Part shown: positions 35,401 through 43,183 of the stretch, piece by piece
Layout: each line of letters starts with the position of its first letter
Numbering within the stretch: the stretch's first letter is position 1
From: Janthinobacterium sp. ROICE36
Lineage (GTDB): Bacteria; Pseudomonadota; Gammaproteobacteria; Burkholderiales; Burkholderiaceae_D
DNA: 64,000 bases
Assembly (NCBI RefSeq): GCF_002869965.1
Contig: NZ_PEBS01000005.1
Coordinates: 1 to 64,000 of the forward strand
Reading direction: 5' to 3'
Translations under genes and position numbers: made by a program
The notes under the pieces: generated by a model
Told to the model about the DNA's origin: nothing
The model's input: only the letters and a program-made list of their open reading frames with translations
The model's database searches: none

Positions 35401-35847
35401 CCGCGTCTGCTTCACGGGATCGATGGCGGCGACGATGCGGCGCGAGGCGGGACCATCCGTATTTTGCGTGCTGACCAGCACCTCGCCCTGCGCCGTCCAG
35501 TCCAGCACCAGCACGCCGCCATTGTCATACGAAATACGGCGCGGCAAACCACCGGCCAGCGGCATCACATACGCTTCCTGCGCCCCTTCGTAGGCGGCGG
35601 AAAACGCCAGCCACAGGCCGTCGCGGGAAATCGCCGCGTTCGTTTCATAGCCGGGATGCGTGGTCAAACGCTGCGCCGCGCCACCGCGCACGCTGCTTTT
35701 CCACAAATCGCCTTCGGCCGTGAAGACGACGCTGTCGCCCCGTATGGCAGGAAAACGGAAATAACTGCCGGCAGGAACGGCGGCAGCGGCGCTGCCCAGC
35801 AGGCCGGCGGACAACAGGAGCAAGGCAAGACTACGGGAAATTTTCAT
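32497..35847 (-). CDS. tricorn-type S41 protease with beta-propeller and PDZ
   Basis: 1116-aa exported protein. A signal peptide (ISRSLALLLLSAGLLGSAAAA) is followed by WD40-like/TolB-type propeller repeats (about 25-600; WSPDSRNLAIVRV, FSPDGRWLYFMSA). A helical linker then leads to a PDZ domain (VDVRAGDVITAVNGKD). The C-terminal S41 core has GLIIDVRRNNGGNIDSWI and the nucleophile Ser in LTYSDGETFA. This is the bacterial tricorn layout for degrading peptides, here periplasmic rather than cytosolic. ATG 35847 is chosen for the signal peptide. Confidence 0.92.
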   Translation of the reverse strand: MKISRSLALLLLSAGLLGSAAAAVPAGSYFRFPAIRGDSVVFTAEGDLWKSSVRGGAAQRLTTHPGYETNAAISRDGLWLAFSAAYEGAQEAYVMPLAGGLPRRISYDNGGVLVLDWTAQGEVLVSTQNTDGPASRRIVAAIDPVKQTRRVFPVADANDAVLDDAGKTLFFTRFGLAMTNDNVRNYRGGAHATLWRYALDGKGEAVHMHTEAAVLAGNNKRPMWWQGRVYYISDAGGSDNLWSMLPDGSDRRALTKHTQWDVRNASLGDGKIVYQLGADLQVLDLAAGTDSSPLPINLVSDFDQQRARQIRSPLDTLSNVQLSGKDERIILTARGRVSIAGTGSLRRVDIAIPEGARARDAVFSSDEKSVFAIVDTSGENEIWKYAADGSGKGEQLTTQGDNHRWKLYPSPDGRWLAHTDKKGRFWLLDLATKGNQLIDDAGKAGVDKHEEVQWSPDSRNLAIVRVASNEQREQIGLYNLASKQLQFVTSDRYTSGSPVFSPDGRWLYFMSARNFQLANGSPWGDRNMGPVFDKRIGVYALALQPGNRFPFQPDDELSRPGVKPAETDDEKAAELAAEKALEKAGGKGAVKKAPAALPAIVSQGLAERLYEVPLAAGNYGALAMDDKRLYFLERDSGENKSSLKTVAIGNTGSKPELLVANVREFDLAQDKKHLYYRTAAATGPGEMLVIEAGAKLPADLTKAKVKVDDWTFVSNPRLEWKQMFNDAWRLHRDFLYDAKMRGVNWKAARDKYAPLVERVTDRAELNDVLGMMVAEVGALHSQIRPGELRRTEQEGAPAGLGAVLARTGDGYRVEHVYRSEVELPSARSPLSRPEVDVRAGDVITAVNGKDVLAARDISDLLLNQADKQVLLQVKRGNGKGAPRAVIVTPVNMAKQTALRYGDWELSRAEQVAAASQGRIGYLHLRAMGANDIASFARDFYANINREGLIIDVRRNNGGNIDSWIIEKLLRKAWAYWAPPGVQPSSNMQNTFRGHLVVLVDELTYSDGETFAAGIKALKLAPLVGKRTAGAGVWLSDNTRLADNGMARVAENGQFGIDGQWLIEGVGVVPDVEVENPPHATFVGADRQLEVALDMLAKKLKEQPRPAFQAQPIPALK

Positions 35848-35965
35848 GTGGGCATCCAGATAGCGGTCAGGGCGATGAGGTGGCATGGACATCATGTCGA
35901 TACCGGACAGCAATTCTGGCATAAGCACGACCAAAGAAAACCTTCTTTATTGCCCACAAAAACGT

Positions 35966-36001
35966 AAAAAAACCCGCGCCACTTGCGTGGGGCGGGTTTT
36001 T
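35966..36001 (-). terminator. intrinsic terminator downstream of clpA
   Basis: AAAAACCCGC (35968-35977) pairs with GCGGGTTTTT (35992-36001), with an inner CCAC-TTGC-GTGG hairpin; seven A at 35966-35972 give the T tract for minus-strand RNA. It ends a clpA transcript carrying a roughly 155-190-nt 3' UTR. Confidence 0.85.
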
Positions 36002-36022
36002 CGACAAGAGCAGAAACGCTCT

Positions 36023-36157
36023 GAACGCCGAACAAAACCGTAGCGAGTGGCAGCGAGTTGCGGCCGAGACGCGGAACTGTGCTAAGCACGGGGCCGCCGA
36101 GGCAGTGAGCATCGGCGGCCGCAAATCGCGACGCGCAGTGGGTTTGGTTCGGTGTTC
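36023..36157. repeat. long imperfect inverted repeat in the clpA 3' UTR
   Basis: The outer arms 36023-36039 and 36141-36157 are complementary at 15 of 17 positions. Inner segments around GCGAGTTGCGGCCG and CGGCCGCAAATCGC also pair imperfectly, and a small GTGC-TAA-GCAC hairpin sits at 36079-36089. The right arm abuts the clpA stop codon exactly. No gene is seen in the roughly 310 bp between clpA and the tricorn gene. Confidence 0.65.
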
Positions 36158-38458
36158 TTACTCCACTTCCACCGTTTCCGGTGCTGCCGTCGGCGCCGCG
36201 TCGGGCGGTTCCGGGAATTCCAACAAGACCTGGTCCTTGTCGTCGAGGTCGACCGTGACCCGTCCGCCGCTGACCAGGCGGCCGAACAGCAGCTCGTCGG
36301 CCAGGGCCTTGCGGATCAGATCCTGGATCAGGCGTGCCATCGGCCGCGCGCCCATCAGCGGATCGAAGCCTTTCTTGCCGAGGAAAGCACGCAGCTTCTC
36401 GGTAAACACGGCTTCGACCTTTTTCTCGTGCAACTGCTCTTCCAGCTGCATCAGGAACTTGTCGACCACGCGCAGGATGATTTCCTGGTCCAGCGCGCGG
36501 AAGCTGATGGTCGCGTCGATGCGGTTGCGGAATTCCGGCGTGAACATGCGCTTGATGTCGGCCATCTCGTCGCCTGCCTGCTTGGAATTGGTGAAACCGA
36601 TCGAAGCTTTCTGCAAGCTTTCCGCGCCTGCATTGGTCGTCATGATGATGATCACGTTGCGGAAATCGGCTTTGCGACCATTGTTGTCCGTCAAGGTGCC
36701 GTGGTCCATCACTTGCAGCAGGATATTGAAAATGTCCGGATGGGCTTTTTCAATTTCATCGAGCAGCAAGACCGCATGCGGCTTCTTGGTGATCGCTTCC
36801 GTCAGCAAGCCGCCCTGGTCGAAACCAACGTAGCCCGGCGGCGCGCCAATCAAACGGCTGACCGCGTGACGCTCCATGTATTCGGACATGTCGAAACGGA
36901 TCAGCTCGATGCCGAGGATGAAGGCCAGTTGCTTGGCCACCTCGGTCTTGCCCACGCCCGTCGGACCGGAGAACAGGAAGGAGCCGATCGGCTTGTCCGT
37001 CTTGCCCAGCCCCGCGCGCGCCATCTTGATGGCCGAGGCCAGCGCGTCGATGGCGGGATCTTGCCCGAACACCACATTGCGCAAGTCGCGGTCGATGGTT
37101 TGCAGCTTGCTGCGGTCGTCCTGGTTGACCGTTTGCGGCGGAATGCGCGCGATCTTGGCGATGATGTCCTCGATCTCGGCCTTGCCGATGGTTTTCTTTT
37201 GCTTGGACTTCGGCAAGATGCGCTGCGCCGCGCCCGCTTCATCGATGACGTCGATCGCCTTGTCAGGCAAATGGCGGTCGTTGATGAAGCGCGCCGCCAG
37301 TTCGGCTGCCGTCGTCAGGGCCGAAGCCGAGTATTTCACGCCATGATGCTCTTCGAAACGCGATTTCAGGCCGCGCAGAATCTGTATGGTTTGCTCGACG
37401 GTCGGCTCGTTGACATCCACTTTCTGGAAACGGCGGCTCAAGGCGTGATCTTTCTCAAACACGCCGCGGAATTCCGTGTACGTGGTCGCGCCTATGCATT
37501 TCAACTGGCCGTTGGCCAGCGCCGGTTTCAGCAGGTTCGATGCATCCAGGGTGCCGCCCGAGGCCGAGCCCGCGCCGATGATGGTGTGGATCTCGTCGAT
37601 GAACAGGATGCCGTTCGGATTGTCCTTCAGCTGTTTCAGCACGGCTTTCAGGCGCTGTTCGAAGTCACCGCGGTATTTGGTCCCGGCCAGCAAGGCGCCC
37701 ATGTCCAGCGAATACACGACGGCATTTTGCAGGATTTCCGGCACGTCGCTTTGCGTGATGCGGTAAGCGAGGCCTTCGGCGATAGCCGTCTTGCCCACGC
37801 CCGCCTCGCCGACCAGCAGCGGATTGTTCTTGCGGCGGCGGCACAGGATCTGGATCACGCGATCGACTTCTTCCTCGCGGCCGATCAAGGGATCGATCTT
37901 GCCTTCGGCAGCGGCCTTGTTCAGGTTTTGCGTGAACTGGTCGAGCGGGCTTTCCTTCGGCTGGCCCTCGACGGGCGCATCTTCCACGCCTTCGGAGGCT
38001 TTCGCGCTTTCCGTCGACTGGTCCTTGCGCACCCCGTGCGAAATGAAATTGACCACGTCCAGGCGCGTCACGCCCTGCTGGTGCAGGTAGTAGACAGCAT
38101 GCGAATCCTTTTCGCCGAAGATGGCCACCAGTACATTGGCGCCCGTGACTTCCTTCTTGCCATTCGAGGCGGACTGGACGTGCATGATGGCGCGCTGGAT
38201 CACGCGCTGGAAACCAAGCGTCGGCTGGGTGTCGACTTCGCCCGTGCCAGGCACGGTCGGCGTGTTATCGCCGATGAAATTGGTGAGGGTCTTGCGCAGG
38301 TCCTCTATATTGACCGCGCAGGCCCGCAACACCTCGGCAGCGGAGGGGTTGTCCAGCAGTGCCAGCAGCAAATGCTCAACCGTAATGAATTCATGCCGTG
38401 CCTGCCGAGCTTCGACAAACGCCATGTGCAAACTAACTTCTAATTCCTGCGCAATCAT
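36158..38458 (-). CDS. clpA: ATP-dependent Clp protease ATP-binding subunit ClpA
   Basis: 766-aa Hsp100 unfoldase feeding ClpP. The N-domain ([19 protein letters not shown]) binds ClpS. Two AAA+ modules follow: D1 with GEAGVGKTA and [11 protein letters not shown]2 with GPTGVGKTE and [12 protein letters not shown]. An IGF/L-type ClpP loop is expected in D2. A C-terminal acidic tail ([15 protein letters not shown]) is extended compared with E. coli. SD GGAGG. Its start overlaps the clpS stop by 4 nt (ATGA). Confidence 0.96.
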   Translation of the reverse strand: MIAQELEVSLHMAFVEARQARHEFITVEHLLLALLDNPSAAEVLRACAVNIEDLRKTLTNFIGDNTPTVPGTGEVDTQPTLGFQRVIQRAIMHVQSASNGKKEVTGANVLVAIFGEKDSHAVYYLHQQGVTRLDVVNFISHGVRKDQSTESAKASEGVEDAPVEGQPKESPLDQFTQNLNKAAAEGKIDPLIGREEEVDRVIQILCRRRKNNPLLVGEAGVGKTAIAEGLAYRITQSDVPEILQNAVVYSLDMGALLAGTKYRGDFEQRLKAVLKQLKDNPNGILFIDEIHTIIGAGSASGGTLDASNLLKPALANGQLKCIGATTYTEFRGVFEKDHALSRRFQKVDVNEPTVEQTIQILRGLKSRFEEHHGVKYSASALTTAAELAARFINDRHLPDKAIDVIDEAGAAQRILPKSKQKKTIGKAEIEDIIAKIARIPPQTVNQDDRSKLQTIDRDLRNVVFGQDPAIDALASAIKMARAGLGKTDKPIGSFLFSGPTGVGKTEVAKQLAFILGIELIRFDMSEYMERHAVSRLIGAPPGYVGFDQGGLLTEAITKKPHAVLLLDEIEKAHPDIFNILLQVMDHGTLTDNNGRKADFRNVIIIMTTNAGAESLQKASIGFTNSKQAGDEMADIKRMFTPEFRNRIDATISFRALDQEIILRVVDKFLMQLEEQLHEKKVEAVFTEKLRAFLGKKGFDPLMGARPMARLIQDLIRKALADELLFGRLVSGGRVTVDLDDKDQVLLEFPEPPDAAPTAAPETVEVE

Positions 38459-38757
38459 ACTTCCTCCATCACGCACTGCAGGGGATGCCCCGCCTTGCGC
38501 GCATGCGTTAAAACGAACTCCACTTTGGTACACGCTATATCTTTAGAGAACACGCCGCACACTCCTTTGCCGTAGCGATGAACACTGAGCATGATTTGCG
38601 TCGCCGTTTCACGGTCCTTGTTGAAATACTCCTCTATGATGGCCACCACAAATTCCATCGGGGTGTAGTCGTCATTGAGCAAGGCCACCTGGTAGAGCGG
38701 TGGCGGCTTCAGCACTTGCCGCTCCAGCAGGGTTTCTGTGTCGTGCTTGGTTGCCAT
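38455..38757 (-). CDS. clpS: ClpAP adaptor protein ClpS
   Basis: 100-aa adaptor that brings N-degron substrates to ClpA. Typical core: [20 protein letters not shown] (with the DDYTPMEFV binding-pocket strand), [21 protein letters not shown] and the terminal HPLQCVMEE. Acts in the cytosol with the downstream, overlapping clpA. Confidence 0.96.
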   Translation of the reverse strand: MATKHDTETLLERQVLKPPPLYQVALLNDDYTPMEFVVAIIEEYFNKDRETATQIMLSVHRYGKGVCGVFSKDIACTKVEFVLTHARKAGHPLQCVMEEV

Positions 38758-39078
38758 ACGCTTATTCTAATGCTTTCACAGTGGTTGTCATGCGCAATAT
38801 CTACGCCTTTCCAATTGTTTTCAATCTTACGCGTTTTCTTAATAGTGCGCAGATGGCGACCTTGCTGTCAAAATCAAGAGTTGCTTTTTTGGTTGCCGTG
38901 AAGAATTTGGCAATATCGATGGAAAAGCGCTTGACTTCATTATTTATTCCGCCAACAATGCTGTATCGACTGTTGCAGTAATGTACAGCTTGATAAGAAG
39001 TGAGACGTCGAGGAGGGGGCAAGAAGCTTCTTGCTTTTATGGCTCGTGTGATTTGTTTTAATTTTGAAAGTTCTTTTT
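38758..39078 (+). promoter_or_regulatory. intergenic region with candidate cspA promoter and cold-shock leader
   Basis: This 321-bp gap holds no gene. TTGACT (38931-38936), 17-bp spacer, AACAAT (38954-38959) is a plausible promoter, giving a leader of about 110 nt before cspA. Long structured leaders acting as thermosensors are known for cold-shock mRNAs; that this one does so is inference. Confidence 0.4.
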
Positions 39079-39282
39079 ATGGCAACAGGTACAGTTAAGT
39101 GGTTCAATGATTCCAAAGGCTTTGGCTTCATCACTCCAGATGACGGCGGCGAAGATTTGTTTGCTCACTTCTCCGCAATCAACATGAACGGTTTCAAGAC
39201 CCTCAAAGAAGGTCAAAAAGTTCAATTCGAAGTCACGCAAGGCCCTAAAGGCAAGCAAGCTTCCAACATCCAAGCAGCCTAA
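39079..39282 (+). CDS. cspA: cold-shock protein, CspA family
   Basis: 67-aa single cold-shock domain. RNP1 KGFGFIT and RNP2-like DLFAHFSAI are intact, with the usual [17 protein letters not shown] start and [12 protein letters not shown] end. It acts as an RNA chaperone. ATG 39079 matches the family; an in-frame ATG-like start 15 nt upstream is not used. No canonical SD is obvious close by (TTCTTTTT precedes). Terminated by the hairpin at 39305-39335. May be constitutive rather than cold-induced. Confidence 0.95.
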   Translation: MATGTVKWFNDSKGFGFITPDDGGEDLFAHFSAINMNGFKTLKEGQKVQFEVTQGPKGKQASNIQAA

Positions 39283-39304
39283 GCATCGCCGGCCCTCAGA
39301 TGTG

Positions 39305-39335
39305 AAAAACCCCGTTGTCAAACGGGGTTTTTTTT
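39305..39335. terminator. intrinsic terminator of cspA, usable by icd
   Basis: AAAAACCCCGTT-GTCA-AACGGGGTTTTT forms a perfect 12-bp stem with T tracts on both strands, between convergent cspA and icd. Confidence 0.9.
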
Positions 39336-39376
39336 CGTCCGCAGGGTGTGCTGCCCCTCCTGCCCTGCCCCTCGTG

Positions 39377-40630
39377 TTACATGTGCTCGATCATCACGTC
39401 GCCGAAACCGGAGCACGACACTTGCGTCGCGCCTTCCATCAGGCGGGCGAAATCGTAGGTGACGCGCTTCGAGGCTATCGATTTCTGCATCGACGAAATG
39501 ACCAGGTCGGCCGCTTCCAGCCAGCCCATGTGGCGCAGCATCATTTCCGCCGACAGGATCAGGGAACCGGGATTCACGTAATCCTTGCCCGCGTACTTGG
39601 GCGCCGTGCCGTGCGTCGCTTCGAACATGGCGACGGAGTCGGACAGGTTGGCGCCCGGCGCGATGCCGATGCCGCCCACTTGCGCGGCCAGCGCGTCGGA
39701 AATGTAATCGCCGTTCAAATTCAGGGTGGCGATGACGCTGTATTCGGCCGGACGCAGCAGGATTTGTTGCAGGAACGCGTCAGCGATGGAATCCTTGACG
39801 ATGATGTCGCGGCCCGTCTTCGGATTCTTGAACTTGCACCAAGGACCGCCATCGATCAGTTCGGCGCCGAATTCTTTTTGCGCCAGCGCATACGCCCAGT
39901 CGCGGAAACCGCCTTCCGTGTACTTCATGATGTTGCCTTTGTGCACGATCGTCACGGATGGCTTGTCATTGTCGATCGCGTACTGGATGGCCTTGCGCAC
40001 CAGGCGCTCCGTGCCCTCGATCGATACGGGCTTGATGCCCAGGCCCGACGTGGCCGGGAAGCGGATCTTGGTCACGCCCATTTCATGGATCAGGAAATCC
40101 ATCAGTTTCTTGGCTTCGGGCGAGCCTTGCTGGTATTCGATGCCGGCGTAGATGTCTTCCGAATTTTCGCGGAAAATCACCATGTCGGTCTTTTCCGGCT
40201 CTTTCACGGGCGACGGCACTCCCGTGAAGTAGCGCACGGGGCGCAGGCAGACATACAGGTCCAGCTGCTGGCGCAGCGCCACGTTCAGCGAGCGGATGCC
40301 GCCGCCGACGGGCGTGGTCAGCGGGCCCTTGATGGAGACGACGTAATCTTTCAGTACGGCCAAAGTTTCTTCCGGCAGCCACACATCGGGGCCGTACACA
40401 TTCGTCGATTTTTCGCCTGCATAGATTTCCATCCAGCTGATCTTGCGCGCGCCGCCGTAGGCCTTGGCCACGGCAGCGTCGATCACCTTGATCATGACCG
40501 GGCTGATATCGATGCCCGTGCCATCGCCTTCAATGAAGGGAACGATGGGATTATCTGGTACATTCAGCGAAAAATCGGCGTTGACGGTGATTTTTTGGCC
40601 GTCAGCAGGTACAGTGATATGTTGATACAT
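39377..40630 (-). CDS. icd: isocitrate dehydrogenase (NADP)
   Basis: 417-aa TCA-cycle enzyme converting isocitrate to 2-oxoglutarate. It resembles the E. coli Icd type: [17 protein letters not shown] near the N-terminus, the substrate loop [23 protein letters not shown] with the regulatory Ser, [17 protein letters not shown], and the NADP-site region [20 protein letters not shown] before ATG 40630. Single gene, 289 nt from rluE, in which I see nothing else. Confidence 0.96.
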   Translation of the reverse strand: MYQHITVPADGQKITVNADFSLNVPDNPIVPFIEGDGTGIDISPVMIKVIDAAVAKAYGGARKISWMEIYAGEKSTNVYGPDVWLPEETLAVLKDYVVSIKGPLTTPVGGGIRSLNVALRQQLDLYVCLRPVRYFTGVPSPVKEPEKTDMVIFRENSEDIYAGIEYQQGSPEAKKLMDFLIHEMGVTKIRFPATSGLGIKPVSIEGTERLVRKAIQYAIDNDKPSVTIVHKGNIMKYTEGGFRDWAYALAQKEFGAELIDGGPWCKFKNPKTGRDIIVKDSIADAFLQQILLRPAEYSVIATLNLNGDYISDALAAQVGGIGIAPGANLSDSVAMFEATHGTAPKYAGKDYVNPGSLILSAEMMLRHMGWLEAADLVISSMQKSIASKRVTYDFARLMEGATQVSCSGFGDVMIEHM

Positions 40631-40919
40631 CGTGATCTCCGAAGTGGGACACACCGCTGGCAGGCAACACACGCCAGCGACGCGCTCTGCGGTTGCAGAG
40701 TTTACAAAAACAAGTCCGAACATGGCGGCAACAACGCACTTTAGCAGGAAAGAACACCCGGGCCATCTGCGGCGTCAAAGAACTTTTGCCATACCGTTTC
40801 AAGTCTTCTATAAGACATAAGACCAGCGTTTCACATTATGCACCAGTATCTTACAGGGCGCCACGCTTTTGCGGCGCCAACCAGCGGCCGCCATCGTTTG
40901 CATCAATTCATTTATCAGC

Positions 40920-41483
40920 ATGCCACTTATTCTCTTCAATAAACCATTCCAGGTCTTGTGCCAGTTTTCGCCGCAGGACGGCCGCCTCACCCTGGCCGAC
41001 CATTTGACCATTCCCGGCATCTACCCGGCAGGCCGGCTCGACGCCGATAGCGAAGGCTTGCTGCTGCTGACGGACGACGGTCGCCTGCAGCACGAGATCA
41101 GCCACCCCGACCGCAAGGAAGCGAAAACCTATTTGGTGCAGGTCGACGGCGTGCCCGACGCGGCCAGCCTGGCGCGCCTGCAGGCGCCGCTGGACTTGGG
41201 CGACTTCATCACCAAGCCGTGCAAGGCCGTGCGCATCGCCGAGCCGGACTGGCTGTGGCCCCGCAACCCGCCCATCCGCGCGCGCGCCGACAAGCCGACC
41301 TCGTGGCTGGCGATCACCTTGAAAGAAGGGAAAAACCGGCAAGTGCGGCGCATGACGGCGGCCGTCGGCCTGCCCACCCTGCGCCTGGTGCGCAGCGCCA
41401 TCGGCCCGTTCTCGCTGGCCACTCACCCGCTGATGCCTGGCGAATGGTGTGAAGTGCCGGCCGAGAACATTGGAAAAGCATAA
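40920..41483 (+). CDS. rluE: 23S rRNA pseudouridine synthase, RluE-like
   Basis: 187-aa enzyme of the RsuA/RluB/E/F family without an S4 domain. Motifs: LILFNKPFQVLCQF, the catalytic PAGRLDADSEGLLLLTDDG (Asp), KTYLVQVDG and the C-terminal EGKNRQVRRMTAAVGLPTLRLVR. RluE modifies U2457 of 23S rRNA in E. coli; exact target here is inferred from length and lack of S4. ATG 40920 matches the family start. Confidence 0.9.
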   Translation: MPLILFNKPFQVLCQFSPQDGRLTLADHLTIPGIYPAGRLDADSEGLLLLTDDGRLQHEISHPDRKEAKTYLVQVDGVPDAASLARLQAPLDLGDFITKPCKAVRIAEPDWLWPRNPPIRARADKPTSWLAITLKEGKNRQVRRMTAAVGLPTLRLVRSAIGPFSLATHPLMPGEWCEVPAENIGKA

Positions 41484-41590
41484 GCAGGACAAGAAAAGTG
41501 GCTGCTATAGAAAAATATAGCCAATAAGCACTATTTATTTTTAGACAATGCATTAAAATCATCTCACCTTAACATGACGGAAAAGGAAAG

Positions 41591-41863
41591 ATGATGACAA
41601 AAGCAATACTGACGGTGGCCGCCTCCCTGCTTGCCGGCGCCGCATTGGCGCAATCAGGTGCCCAGGTGCATGCTTCGGCCGCCACCGATGCCCTCAAGCC
41701 GGTGCCGCCGGCAGCGGCTTCCGTCAACGCGTCCGCTGCGACGGACGCGGCGCGTTCGGGTGCATCGATCAAGGCCTCGGCCGCAACCGATGCGCCGCGC
41801 CTGATTCCCCAGCCGCGCAAAACGAAGCAGCCGGCCGCCGAAGCAGGCAAGCCCGTGAAATAA
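41591..41863 (+). CDS. small secreted repeat protein, unknown
   Basis: 90-aa protein with a clear signal peptide (ILTVAASLLAGAALA, cleavage before QSGAQ). The mature 70 residues contain three copies of (V/I)xASAATDA at about 26-34, 45-53 and 60-68, separated by Ala/Pro-rich linkers, and a basic Pro-rich tail (RKTKQPAAEAGKPVK). No cysteine, no known family. GGAAAG lies before ATG 41591 (an ATG three bases on is also possible). Monocistronic position between rluE and a DUF192 gene. Confidence 0.72.
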   Translation: MMTKAILTVAASLLAGAALAQSGAQVHASAATDALKPVPPAAASVNASAATDAARSGASIKASAATDAPRLIPQPRKTKQPAAEAGKPVK

Positions 41864-41991
41864 GTGTCGTCCCCGGGGTTACGGCAACCATGTTGCAGTA
41901 ACCCCACGCTTTCGGCGTGGCCAGGCAGCAAGCTTGACCGGGCGGCAGCCAGCATGGCTTAATCGCCGCTTCGCAGCCACGATCGCGCTCC

Positions 41992-42444
41992 ATGAAAACT
42001 TCCCTACGCCGTCTCAGCCTGCGCATCACCCTGATGGCTTGCGCCAGCATTGCGCAAGCGCAAACATCGCAAGGCAAGAGCTTGCAGCTCTCGGCCGGCA
42101 TGCATTTGATCCAGGCGGAAGTCGCCGCCACGCAAGAGCGGCGCGAACAAGGCTTGATGTACCGCGAAAAGATGCCGGCGAATGCGGGCATGCTATTCGT
42201 CTTTGGCAACCCATCAACGCAATGCATGTGGATGAGAAATACGCCGCTCCCCCTGTCGGTGGCCTTTATCGACGCCAGTGGCAAGATCGTCAACATCGAA
42301 GACATGCAAGCGCATACACTCGACAGCCATTGCTCCACCAGGACCGTGCCCGTGCGCTATGCGCTGGAAATGAACCTGGGCTGGTTCAAGCAAAAGAACA
42401 TCAAGCCAGGCATGAACATCGGCAACTTGCCCGCCTTGCACTAA
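41992..42444 (+). CDS. DUF192 family exported protein
   Basis: 150-aa protein with signal peptide (LSLRITLMACASIAQA) and the DUF192 beta fold: IQAEVAATQERREQGLMYRE, GMLFVFGNPSTQCMWMRNTPLPLSVAFIDASGKIV and YALEMNLGWFKQKNIKPG. The MWMRNT segment is the family hallmark. Periplasmic location is predicted; function unknown in the family. Confidence 0.88.
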   Translation: MKTSLRRLSLRITLMACASIAQAQTSQGKSLQLSAGMHLIQAEVAATQERREQGLMYREKMPANAGMLFVFGNPSTQCMWMRNTPLPLSVAFIDASGKIVNIEDMQAHTLDSHCSTRTVPVRYALEMNLGWFKQKNIKPGMNIGNLPALH

Positions 42445-42519
42445 GCCGTGGCGGCCGGCAGCGGGCCGCTACCGGAAAACGCAGCCGAAGATGACCATAA
42501 AAAGCACGCACGCACGCGA

Positions 42520-42551
42520 AAAAACCCGCCAGAACGAATCGGCGGGTTTTT
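42520..42551. terminator. bidirectional intrinsic terminator between DUF192 gene and rpsT
   Basis: AAAAACCCGCC (42520-42530) pairs with GGCGGGTTTTT (42541-42551) across a 10-nt loop. A run and T run on both sides make it usable for both convergent genes. Confidence 0.88.
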
Positions 42552-42619
42552 GCTTTTCAACCAGTGCCAGCGTACCGGCACAGGCAAGACCACCTTGATG
42601 GCTTGCCTGCTGGCGAATA

Positions 42620-42886
42620 TTAAGCGGACAGTGCTTTCAAAGCAGCTGCCAGACGGCTCTTATGGCGAGCTGCCTTGTTTTTGTGGATGATCTTCTTGTC
42701 AGCGATACGGTCGATGGTCGACACGGATGCTTGGAAGATTGCAGCAGCTGCTGCCTTGTCGCCGCCCTGAATCGCTTTGCGAGCAGCTTTGATAGCCGTG
42801 CGCAAGGTCGAACGTTGGGACGAATTGTGTGCGTTTTGCTTAACTGCTTGACGAGCGCGTTTGCGCGCTTGTGCGGTATTTGCCAT
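42620..42886 (-). CDS. rpsT: 30S ribosomal protein S20
   Basis: 88-aa three-helix ribosomal protein: [38 protein letters not shown] and [24 protein letters not shown] precedes ATG 42886. A strong promoter at 43033-43061 and a roughly 140-nt leader with palindromic repeats precede the gene. S20 is known to control its own translation in E. coli; whether the leader does so here is inference. Confidence 0.97.
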   Translation of the reverse strand: MANTAQARKRARQAVKQNAHNSSQRSTLRTAIKAARKAIQGGDKAAAAAIFQASVSTIDRIADKKIIHKNKAARHKSRLAAALKALSA

Positions 42887-42918
42887 GGAATTTCCTAAAA
42901 CAGGGTCAAAGTGCGTTT

Positions 42919-43022
42919 GCAAACATTAGTGTTTGCCAACCGGTGCGTTCTGTGCGTCTGCCGAACCATGTGTGCCAAACCAGTGCCTGTCAAACATTAG
43001 TGTCTGCGTAACAGAATTCTGT
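42919..43022. repeat. palindromic repeats in the rpsT leader
   Basis: CAAACATTAGTGTTTGC at 42920-42936 (with 42919, a perfect GCAAACA-TTAG-TGTTTGC stem) recurs with one change at 42991-43007. A perfect 12-bp palindrome ACAGAATTCTGT at 43011-43022 lies at the predicted 5' end of the rpsT RNA. The rest of the 297-bp gap to murJ holds no gene. Confidence 0.65.
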
Positions 43023-43032
43023 ACAGCCTTCG

Positions 43033-43061
43033 ATTATAGCGATATTTTCAAGCGGGGGCAA
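43033..43061 (-). promoter_or_regulatory. rpsT promoter
   Basis: Minus strand TTGCCC (43056-43061), 17-bp spacer, perfect TATAAT (43033-43038). Transcription would begin near 43026, about 140 nt ahead of the rpsT start. Confidence 0.7.
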
Positions 43062-43183
43062 ATCAAAAAACCATGTGTGACGCCAAAAACACCTGAAAAT
43101 GGGCTAGGCAAGGGTGAATCAACAGCGATTGTTACCATATTTTAAGCGTTTTCCAGGGCCATGCGCGGCTATAATCTGCCCCC

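Noticed and set aside
36152..38443. Plus-strand open frame opposite clpA (763 codons)
   Set aside because: Mirror of the clpA reading frame; no domain, no ribosome site.
43170..43175. TATAAT as the murJ promoter
   Set aside because: Only 9 nt before the ATG and without a -35 box at normal spacing; could be leaderless but not supported enough to list.
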